Of a stretch of 64,000 bases of DNA, positions 57,001 to 64,000 are shown piece after piece; positions within the stretch are counted from its first letter, which is position 1, and every line of letters begins with the position of its first letter. The notes beneath the pieces were generated by a model. The model saw only the letters and a program-made list of their open reading frames with translations. It was not told where the DNA came from and ran no database searches. This DNA comes from Blastomussa wellsi (lineage: Eukaryota; Cnidaria; Anthozoa; Scleractinia; Plerogyridae), in the NCBI GenBank assembly GCA_947652115.1, contig OX393568.1, positions 23,274,463 through 23,338,462 of the forward strand, written 5' to 3'. Both the position numbers and the translations under genes were made by a program.

Positions 57001-59428
57001 TCTGACATCACTTACTTGTTATCTTACAGTGGTGAGAGTTTCAGAAAAAAATCAGTGGTAGAAAATTTTTGCATGAACATCCTTAAGTTAATTCTTTTGA
57101 GACAAACAGATGAATAGAGGGCTGGGTAATCATAACAGTTGCTTTTTAGGTGTGTCATCACTGTCACCCTACCTGATTTCTTCCAGGAAGATGTATTGTT
57201 GTTATTATTTTGGTAATCAATAATATAATTAAGAAATAGAGGACTTTTGCTGTGTTTACATGGCCTCATTTAAGCACGAGGGGGTTGGGGAGAATTTGAG
57301 ACAGTTATGCAAACCTGAGATGCATTCGAGGGTTTGCATAACTTTCGAGAATTCTCCCAAACCCCCGAGTGTTTGTACACGAGGCTTTCATTTATGTTAC
57401 GCACGGAACTAAAACATCACAACCGTGTTTACACACTCTCATCTAAACACATGCACCTATCAACCAATGAGAACACATGTAGTATCTCTGTTATTTTATA
57501 ATTGTTGATTATTGAACCTTGCTAGAGACCAGGGAAAAGTGGAAAAACAAATATTGGATTATGTGGACTGTGTTCTCTATTTCAGAGTGTCTTGACCCCA
57601 GTGGGAAGTTTGCTGATCCATCTGATGCCTCTGGCTACTTTGAATGCATACAAGGGTCTGCAGAGAAGAGAACTTGCCCCACTAAACAAGTATGGGAACA
57701 AGTGCAAAAGATCTGCAAGCCATTACTATGTAAGACTAAATTATAGTGGAATTTTTTAATCAAACTGTAGCATTAGATAAAACTCTCTCATTTTCCACTA
57801 TGGGGTTTAGCATAATTAAGGTATTCACAGAGCGCAAGTAACTCAGCATCTTTTACCTCTATAGTTTTTACATTTATTTTCTCAAACTGGGTGCATGCAG
57901 CTTTTACAGATACGGATACAGAAACACTTTATTACGACTCCTCTATACGGGGCTATTCTGCCGTATTATGCTATAATAAGAAATATGTATTATCTATGAG
58001 TGCGGCTTATACGCAAGTTTTCCTGATACATTTGCCTTGCCTTTTTATAGCATGGCTAGTATTCCACCACAGGGGAATTCATTTCGTCATCCCCGGAGTG
58101 GACTTCTTGTTGGACTGTGGGCTAAATGCTCCGAATGTCTCAGTTGAAATATACAGAAAAAAGATAAGTGACAAGAGATTTGAAAAAGTCAACCCACTGA
58201 CTGATCCATTTGTTGAACAGAATGGCCAGAAGTTTTCAATAGAGCTCCCAAATAATGGCAAAATGACTTACAAATGCAGGGCTACTGAACAGGGTAGTAA
58301 CACTGTTGTTGAGAAGGAAGTGATGCTTGACACAGCTCCAGGTTTGGAGAAACATTGATTTTTATCCACATTCACATTTATCAGAAGTTTCCCTATTCAG
58401 ACAAACCATGAAATGTAATAACATTATCATTACAGGAACTTACATGTACACTGCATCCTGGGCAACATTGTCATCCAACATGTGATGCAATAAGTGTTGT
58501 ATAGCATTGTTGCAAGTTCATAGTATCAGTTTGCATATTACCACTCAAACAGATTGTTGCAAAAAATAAACAAATTCCAAAAAAATATATGACCACTCAT
58601 GTTTTAGGCTGCAACAGTGTGTTTTCATAAATTAAGTTGAACTCAAAAACATTAATACAAATTCATACTGATATTAACATGTTGCACAAATCAAAGTTGA
58701 ACTCACAAAACATGTTGCTGCAACTTACAACAACAATTATAGGACACTAGAGGAATTTCTGTTCTTTTGTTATTGTTATTGTTTGTTATTGTTATTGTTA
58801 TTGTTGTTGTTTTTGTTGTTGTTATTGTTGTTGTTGTTGTTGTTGTGCTGGACTCCAGGTTTGAGTCACCCTTGGTCATGCGATCATTGTAAATATGCTT
58901 TATGTCTGTTTTCAATGGCAGATTTTCAGCAAAATGTTTATGTTGAAACTATTCCAACATGTTCCCATGGTCCACTGGATATAACTGATTCCATCGAAAT
59001 CAAGTGCCATGTGTTTCACTATGGAGATGTCAAATGGTTTAAGGTAGACACAACTTCAAAGGTGGCCCAGGAAATAACAGACGTAAGAGTGAAACAAAGT
59101 GGACCACGGTATGTTAATACGGGCCACTTGGAGAAAAACAGCACTTTGATACTTCATAACGTAACACGAAGTGATGCAGGAGCTTATGTTTGCAGCAAAC
59201 ACAATGGACATAACAAAACAGCTAATGTAACTGTTTTCATCGATGTTGCAGGTAAATCTCTACTTAGAAAGAAATCATTCAGGGCACTGTTAGACAATGG
59301 CATTGGGCATTATGGAATTTGGCGCTATATGAATAAATGTTATTTATATTATCATCGTTATTATTATTATTGTTGTTATTAATAAGACTTTTCTCGTCAT
59401 CTCGCTTTTAGTACTGTAGTCATCGTAG

Positions 59429-59489
<61 letters not shown>

Positions 59490-62400
59490 TATTATTATTA
59501 TTATTATTATTTTAATAGTAGAACGTTTTCACAAGAAATTTTCTTCCCGAATTTGTCAGTTCCATTCGATTTTTCTCCTGAAATTTCGGGATTTTCGATT
59601 GAATGGTTCGCCTTTCGGAAATTCACCCCCTTCACCATTCACCACAGATTTTCCGGAAACTTTCCCAGGAAATTGATCTACGTACCTGATTAGCTGTAGT
59701 GTGTTTCACCACTGAGGTTTCACCGACAAGTTCATTTTCAGGCAAATCAAACTCATTTTCATTTGAATCGTTTTGCATGAGGGCTCGCCTTGAAACAGAG
59801 GCAAAAGACAACTATGGAACGGTCTATTTGTCAAGACGCAACTTACCTACATATCGCGGTGTTCGCGAATGCAAATGACGTCGTCGTTTCCCGCTCATTG
59901 CTGTCTATCACTTTCAAAGCACTGTTGCCCTCAATTCTCTTCTTAGGTCCGATGTATTTTGACTAATTTCTGCAGCGCCGAAAATGTCTTCTTCGACTAT
60001 TAAATTATGACAAAAAATGAAGCAAGTTGCCATCGTTTTGAGTCGTTTCTATCGTTTTGCGCAACTGTTGGAAAGCAATTCACGTGATACGTTTAAACCA
60101 ATCAAGAGAAACTGGTTGGATAACCCAGGCAAGCTTGATTGAATACGTCAAAAAGGTCACAAAAAACGGACTTTAGGTTTCTATGTTATTAAAAATACGC
60201 ACAACGAATTTTCCGTATATCTCAGTCTGTTTTTGGTACCTTTTTGTTAACGGTAAGTATACCTTTGCAACGTTTTCCAGAACCTTCACCTGCATCTGCC
60301 CTAATGAGGCCACCGCAAGCTGTGATGGAGGGCTCCAATGCCAAATTTTTCTGTACTGTAAGTGGGTCTCCACGTCCAACGGTGACATGGCTGGGGGGGA
60401 CAGAAACTGTTGCCGTGTGTGACGGAAAGCAATATGGCAAGTGTACCCCCATAGACCGTTCGAAATACAAATCTAGTTGGCGAGACGAAAGAACATGTAT
60501 GGTGCAACACTCGAGTGGACCGACTAGCGGCAGATGGACGAGCTGGCTGAGTGTTTTGGACAGTCGGTATCCAGCTGATGCTTTGAACTACAGCTGTGTG
60601 GTTGATAATGGCTTGGGTAAACGACAGGAACAAGTTGCACAACTTAATATCAACGGTGCGTCTTACTGCTTATTGTAGGTCTACCAGGTTTGAGAGTATA
60701 AAATTGTATCTAAGGGCCTTTTGTTTTGTTGTTGTTGAGTAAATAATCACGATAGCCACGGATGTGAATTTAGAAATTATGCTTTTTCAGGAGTAGGAAA
60801 ACTGGAGAAATACCTTTTCCGAGAGCTAGGCGAGGACAACAACAACCTCGATCTACACACATAATTTTGGTACCTGCCCGGTCACATTGGTGCCGGGAGG
60901 CGAGCGCTCTCACCACTGCGCCATTTCTGCCCATTGTCATAATTTTTTTTGGCTGCCCTTGCAAGCCACCTGCTACGTTTGCAAATCGTTTGATATTCTA
61001 TTGCCGGAATGTCTAAGAAGTGAAACTCAAATGAAGTTTAGAGGCATGCATGCAAAGCACTGGAAGTCTGTTGCCAGCAGCAGGCTGGTGATATGGATTT
61101 TTCATGACTATTTCAGGATCACGCCCGCGTCTTTGCTGCATGCATGCAAATTTCTCTGAAATTATGTGTACTTGTCTTTAAACTCGCAAGGGTCTGATCT
61201 CAACATAGAACAGAATAACAACAAGCAGAAATAAGAACTGGATTGCACAAAAATGAAACATCTTCTGACAAATCCTTCTCCAACCCCATTCATGCAACGC
61301 ATCAGTTTTAGTGGTAGTAATTGTCTTGACTATCATTTTACAACACTAGGCGAGTTGAGGGGGGCGGGGGGGGGGGCAAACGTGTGAAAAATGTTGTGCG
61401 CCTTTATTCTGTGCTAGGCTGAAACTGGTTTTCCTGTTTTTTGTAGTGGACCCTGTGTTGATTACAAATACCAACAATAGAATCGAAAAGCCCATTGTCA
61501 CTAAAGGTGAAATAGAGAAGTTAAATTGCTCGACAGAACGAAGCAATCCCCCAGCTATCTTCAGTTGGCTCTATCAGGTATTAGAGTGTACAAATGCCTC
61601 AACCTGCATACCCAAAAGCTGGAATCCAATCCCAAGCGTTATTGGAGAAGTTGATCAACGTTCTCCTTTCTCCAGCATTCTTACTGTGCCAGCGAACATC
61701 GACAAGATGTATTTCAACTGCACTGCAACAAATCCTAACACCGGCGGGAGGGACTTCAAGGTGTACCAGTTTGTCCGAACAAGTAAGTAATTTTATATAG
61801 GCTAAATGAGTTCCAGAAATATTCAGCGTACATAGAAGACCTGCAGTGTCTTGGTGTTATGGATAGAGAGATTAAGCATGACGTTATGCTGCAAACGGGA
61901 AACGCGAGCTTGTCTTTCATTTTGCAACCTTTGAATCTAATTCTTAAATAAATATCTCAGAAAAACAGGAAAAAATTCACTCGTTTACAAAAAAAAAACG
62001 ACTTATTTCCGCGTACATGCACCTAACGGCAGATCGCAACAGAGAGATTAAGCATGACGTTATACGGGAAACGGGAAACGCGAGCTTGCCTTTCATTTTG
62101 CAACCTTTGTATCTAATTCGCGTACTGGCAGATTGCGGGAAAAAAACGTCATGCTTAATCTGTCTATCATCCATATTTGCCGCATATTTTCCGCACTTTT
62201 GACTCAAATCAAAAGTTCGACAAAGCCAATGTTTCGTGCCGTGCCGTCTGCGATGTTAGCTTAGTCTGCCTCTACCTCGATCAAAAGTCATCCAGGTCTT
62301 CTCTCAGTATCGCTTGCGCAGTAACACAGTTTGCTGGTTTGAGGTGAGTTGGAAAGAAATTAGCAAGATTTAATGCCATCTTGTTCTTGTTATACATCAG

Positions 62401-63838
62401 AAAGATTGGAACCTACCGAGAACCTGATAGTCAAGCCTGCTTCTTCCGTCACACGGAATGTGGGTGAGAATATTACCTTGCGATGCGAAGCTTCGGTTGG
62501 CGTCTTCAAGGGAGCACCAAGGTGGAAAAAAGATCAAAAGTTAGTACGGAACCAGCCAGGAAAGATGATTCTTCATGAATCGATGAAGGTGAAGTCTGTA
62601 AGTGAACTACACATTCAAAATGCCAAACCCGAGGATGGTGGCCTTTATGTGTGTGCTGCTAGGAAAGTAATAGATGGTCGGGAAACTCGAAAGGCCATAA
62701 GACTGACCATCAAGGGTAAGTATATAAGGGCTACTACATTGTCAACGGCCATAACTTGTCTTCGCTCAACGGAAAACCAACAATAATGGTTTAATTTTGT
62801 TACCCAAGTCATGCCAAGTCTATATGACTGCACTGAAACCATTTACTGACGTTTGTTGTTGCGGAAGGCGAAGATTGAAGTGGATTGAATTTAAATTCTC
62901 AAGCCATCTCCTGAAAAAAATTGGAAACCAACTATGGTTTGCTCTCCCTGCTAAATTTTCATTTGATACCTTCTTCGGAATTCTGAAGGAACATTTTTTT
63001 GTAGAAGTATAAGTATTAAGCAACGACTTTAGTACTGTATTGACTTGACGTACTTCAAAATCACCGTGATACACTTTCCCTTAAACGTGGGAGTCCACTT
63101 GATTCTTTGTTGCAGCATTGTGTTGCGTTGTTGAGGAAGATAATTCACTCTCACAGTGCCTGTTTCCACTCAGATGCATACTTGGATACCGGAGACTATC
63201 GGGTGTGATAGACAAGCATCTCCTCCAGGGTGTGGGGGAGGGGGGTTGGTAGAATACTCGTAGCCGCTTGAACTCACAGCGCTTTACTAGTTGACTTAAA
63301 GCTGCAATCTTATCTAAATGTAGTGTATCAAAATGTCAAAATGAACGTGTATGAGATTTTTGTTGATACATTGTACTTCATGCTTGTGGTCCTGTCGCGT
63401 TTAGGAATAATTTAGGCCGCAATAATTCACTTCTGATGTAATAGGGGCACGTCAAAAAAGCAACGACATTTTAACTTAATTTCCATACAAACTTTATTGC
63501 AGAGCTGGCCAAGCCCACTGTCCTGATTACTTCGAATGTGACCACAACTAAAGGTCAGCGGGTCAAACTGTTTTGTAACGTCACTGCAAATCCACAACCA
63601 AAAGAAGTCACGTGGACGATAAACGGAAGAAAACTTGAACCCAACCTAACCAAGGTTGACGACTGCGGGCAGCTCAAAAGTGGTTTCTACAAAGTGCAAG
63701 ATAAAACTCTCTCTTCTAGCGGAGTGTGGCGATTATTTGTTTGCTCCGCAACCAATGACCAACACACTGGTTTTTATGAGTGTCAAGCAACGAATGTTGA
63801 GGGAAACGCCACTGGCACAACCTACTTAAACGTTTTGG
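50955..63838 (+). CDS. Immunoglobulin-superfamily protein with embedded chitin-binding (CBM14) module; 12 exons, incomplete at 3' end
   Basis: Exons: 50955-51027, 53393-53689, 54397-54687, 55416-55712, 56103-56414, 57586-57729, 58051-58341, 58922-59251, 60281-60655, 61447-61782, 62401-62715, 63503-63838. They join to 1132 codons without a stop. Layout: signal peptide 1-24; Ig1 25-123; Ig2 to 220; Ig3 to 319; Ig4 to 423; CBM14 424-471; Ig5 to 568; Ig6 to 678; Ig7 to 803; Ig8 to 915; Ig9 to 1020; Ig10 to 1132. Every intron is phase 1, each domain one exon. Most Ig domains show Cys, Trp and D-x-G-x-Y-x-C. The gene continues past the window, so a membrane anchor or further domains are unknown. 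The protein is secreted or cell-surface. Ig plus CBM14 recalls protochordate VCBPs, which bind microbes, but those have two N-terminal V domains and a terminal chitin module. Adhesion or matrix roles are equally possible. Confidence 0.88.
51028..53392. other. Ig/chitin gene intron 1, 2.4 kb, nothing recognised
   Basis: AT-rich, no further Ig-like exon or definable repeat found. Short open frames at 52936-53311 lack domain features. Confidence 0.45.
53393..53689 (+). CDS. Ig/chitin gene exon 2: Ig domain 1
   Basis: Acceptor cttcacag, donor gtaatt. Begins ASFSLLNDPPSRFVIVVRGY; Cys in VDIDCRL and in DNGKYSCKV. The Trp of strand C is absent (VHLMKEK), so this is a divergent Ig fold. Confidence 0.85.
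54032..54209. repeat. GAGATCTCG-rich degenerate tandem repeat in intron 2
   Basis: Many spaced copies of GCCGAGATCTCG, GCCAAGATCTCAC and CAGTGAGATCTCG. The motif is nearly self-complementary and about 10-14 bp in period, with irregular spacing. Confidence 0.8.
54397..54687 (+). CDS. Ig/chitin gene exon 3: Ig domain 2
   Basis: Acceptor atttcacag, donor gtacat. ESATFSCNVTG, VEWYKDKKK and GGAFECRTT give the Cys-Trp-Cys triad. Confidence 0.88.
55205..55345. repeat. AT-rich AAT/AAC microsatellite stretch in intron 3
   Basis: Imperfect runs of AATAATAAT, AACAACAAC and GATGATGAT. Confidence 0.85.
55416..55712 (+). CDS. Ig/chitin gene exon 4: Ig domain 3
   Basis: Acceptor catttcag, donor gtgagg. 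DSVTLNCETN, SLWVKKD and DNAGTYICKA. Two N-glycosylation sequons (NSS, NKT). Confidence 0.9.
55740..55800 (-). mobile_element. tRNA-like SINE head fragment
   Basis: Minus strand: TTAGCTCAGTTGTCAGGGCA then TCGCACTGGTACTGC, the 5' half of a tRNA with a recognisable A box. The B box is missing, so it is a truncated SINE. It starts about 30 bp after exon 4. Confidence 0.6.
56103..56414 (+). CDS. Ig/chitin gene exon 5: Ig domain 4
   Basis: Acceptor tttaccag, donor gtatgt. GQDLNFSCQAPG, LKWFKNG and DDGNYTCVV; a textbook I-set-like pattern. Confidence 0.93.
56415..57585. other. Ig/chitin gene intron 5, with a hairpin
   Basis: Contains the hairpin element at 57255-57392 and otherwise sequence without recognisable features. 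Confidence 0.45.
57255..57392. mobile_element. Hairpin MITE, about 138 bp
   Basis: ATGGCCTCATTTAAGCACGA...GGTTGGGGAGAATT...GTTATGCAAACC pairs with GGTTTGCATAAC...GAATTCTCCCAAACC...TACACGAGGCTT. Non-coding. Confidence 0.72.
57586..57729 (+). CDS. Ig/chitin gene exon 6: chitin-binding type 2 (CBM14/peritrophin-A) module
   Basis: Acceptor tatttcag, donor gtaaga. ECLDPSGKFADPSDASGYF then ECIQGSAEKRTCPTKQVWEQ and VQKICKP. This follows the CBM14 pattern C...G.FADP....YF.C..G......CP...vW......C. Of six usual cysteines, numbers 2 (Ala here) and 6 are missing. In tachycitin-type folds these two pair with each other, so one whole disulfide appears to be lost. Aromatic residues for sugar contact remain. 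Confidence 0.85.
58051..58341 (+). CDS. Ig/chitin gene exon 7: Ig domain 5
   Basis: Acceptor ctttttatag, donor gtttgg (weak). VDFLLDCGLN and GKMTYKCRA give the Cys pair; the strand C Trp is absent (VEIYRKK). An alternative acceptor at 57900 would add 50 in-frame codons with no stop; I prefer 58051 because the size then matches the other Ig exons. Confidence 0.8.
58765..58848. repeat. (TTG)n/(TTATTG)n microsatellite
   Basis: Runs of TTATTGTTATTG grading into TTGTTGTTG just upstream of exon 8. It produces poly-Leu open frames that are artefacts. Confidence 0.93.
58922..59251 (+). CDS. Ig/chitin gene exon 8: Ig domain 6
   Basis: Acceptor tcaatggcag, donor gtaaat. DSIEIKCHVF, VKWFKVD and SDAGAYVCSKH. 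N-glycosylation sequons include NKT and NVT. Confidence 0.9.
59428..59513. repeat. (ATC)n followed by (ATT)n microsatellite
   Basis: About 20 uninterrupted ATC units running into about nine ATT units in intron 8. Confidence 0.95.
60281..60655 (+). CDS. Ig/chitin gene exon 9: Ig domain 7 with a long insert
   Basis: Acceptor gttttccag, donor gtgcgt. GSNAKFFCTVSGSPRPTVTW and ALNYSCVVDNGLGK. At 125 codons it is the longest domain; the extra loop carries additional Cys residues (VAVCDG, GKCTP, RTCMV). Confidence 0.93.
60790..60935 (-). mobile_element. tRNA-derived SINE (GGCGCAGTGGTGAGAGCG head)
   Basis: Minus strand: AATGGCGCAGTGGTGAGAGC, then TCGCCTCCCGGCACCAATGT, a degenerate B-box region, and a body with GTTGTTGTTG and GGTATTTCTCCAGTTTTCC. 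Located in intron 9. Confidence 0.7.
61447..61782 (+). CDS. Ig/chitin gene exon 10: Ig domain 8
   Basis: Acceptor ttttttgtag, donor gtaagt. IEKLNCSTERSNPPAIFSWL and KMYFNCTATNPNTGG. An extra Cys pair, ECTNASTC, lies in the central loop, as in domains 7 and 10. Confidence 0.9.
61860..62160. repeat. Local duplication and inversion around AGAGATTAAGCATGACGTTA
   Basis: AGAGATTAAGCATGACGTTA followed by CGGGAAACGCGAGCTTG and TCATTTTGCAACCTTTG occurs at 61868 and again at 62041 in the same orientation. The complement ACGTCATGCTTAATCTGTCT occurs at 62146. It sits in intron 10 and has the look of a small transposon with an internal duplication. Confidence 0.75.
62401..62715 (+). CDS. Ig/chitin gene exon 11: Ig domain 9
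   Basis: Acceptor atacatcag, donor gtaagt. ENITLRCEAS, APRWKKD and EDGGLYVCAARK. Confidence 0.92.
63120..63245 (+). mobile_element. Relic of the 38975-type SINE body
   Basis: TTGTGTTGCGTTG..., AATTCACTCTCACAGTGCCT, CACTCAGATGCATACTTGGATACCGG and CATCTCCTCCAGGG follow the order of the 38975 element. The tRNA-like head is missing. Confidence 0.6.
63503..63838 (+). CDS. Ig/chitin gene exon 12: Ig domain 10
   Basis: Acceptor tttattgcag, donor gtaagt, phase 1, so at least one more exon follows beyond the window. QRVKLFCNVTANPQPKEVTW and HTGFYECQATNVEGN. Extra Cys in VDDCGQ and LFVCSA. Confidence 0.93.
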
Positions 63839-64000
63839 GTAAGTAAAGTAATGTAATTACATATAGTCAAGAAACGGGCATTAGTTGATCCCAATTTTAG
63901 AAAATCAAATGGAGTATGGCTGATAGCATGAGCAAATCGCTTCGCCATAATGTTTTTTTTTCTCTGGCGCTGGTTTTTTGCGATGTACATTTCCACCAGT

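Noticed and set aside
58783..58921. Poly-Leu N-terminal extension to Ig exon 8
   Set aside because: It is translated TTG/TTA microsatellite plus intron upstream of the tcaatggcag acceptor.
60301..60642. 113-codon minus-strand open frame opposite Ig exon 9
   Set aside because: Shadow of the plus-strand Ig domain, which has a full Cys-Trp-Cys pattern.

Overview
The window is animal nuclear DNA: AT-rich, intron-rich, with consensus GT/AG splice junctions and dense in small DNA transposons, tRNA-derived SINEs and Penelope-like retroelement debris. The gene families and repeat style fit a cnidarian, most likely an anthozoan such as a stony coral; that placement is inference from style, not from a species marker. 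No prokaryotic, organellar or viral segment was recognised.

Four protein genes are supported. (1) A single-exon class A GPCR lies on the minus strand at 1442-2560. (2) A nine-exon secreted astacin metalloprotease lies on the minus strand at 12015-28814. I reassembled it exon by exon from splice sites and continuous reading phase: signal peptide, charged pro-region, FEGD pro-motif, dibasic maturation site, zinc-binding HExxHxxGxxH and a C-terminal exon, 387 residues in all. Its Met-turn carries Leu instead of Met. A second signal-peptide exon at 33469-33580 ends in the same splice phase and may be an alternative first exon. (3) An intronless signal-peptide-peptidase-like GxGD intramembrane protease lies on the minus strand at 36686-37666, its last codons running into a LINE 3' fragment. 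(4) A large secreted or surface immunoglobulin-superfamily gene starts at 50955 on the plus strand and runs off the right edge. Twelve exons are visible: a signal peptide, ten Ig-like domains, and a chitin-binding type 2 (CBM14/peritrophin-A) module between Ig domains 4 and 5. Every junction is phase 1, with one domain per exon.

The rest is repeat-rich. 5.2-8.1 kb: a hairpin MITE family, one copy split by a 5'-truncated Penelope-like element (reverse transcriptase plus GIY-YIG endonuclease) with a candidate 9-bp target duplication and a hammerhead-ribozyme-like motif. 9-14 kb: several TIR/hairpin MITEs inside and beside the astacin gene. 18 kb: a 139-bp tandem array with a diverged inverted copy. 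19.2 kb: a second hammerhead-like motif. 22-26 kb: long hairpins within astacin introns. 32-41 kb: MITEs, a LINE tail and a SINE. 42.9-45 kb: a duplicated repeat and a 123-bp tandem array. 45.3-46 kb: a promoter-like region with two short ORFs. 54-63.3 kb: SINEs, microsatellites and a GAGATCTCG-rich block in the Ig gene introns.

The genes do not form a pathway. Three of the four (astacin, Ig/chitin-binding protein, GPCR) act at or outside the cell surface. The most notable item is the Ig-plus-chitin-binding protein, whose composition recalls the VCBP immune proteins of protochordates although the domain order differs.
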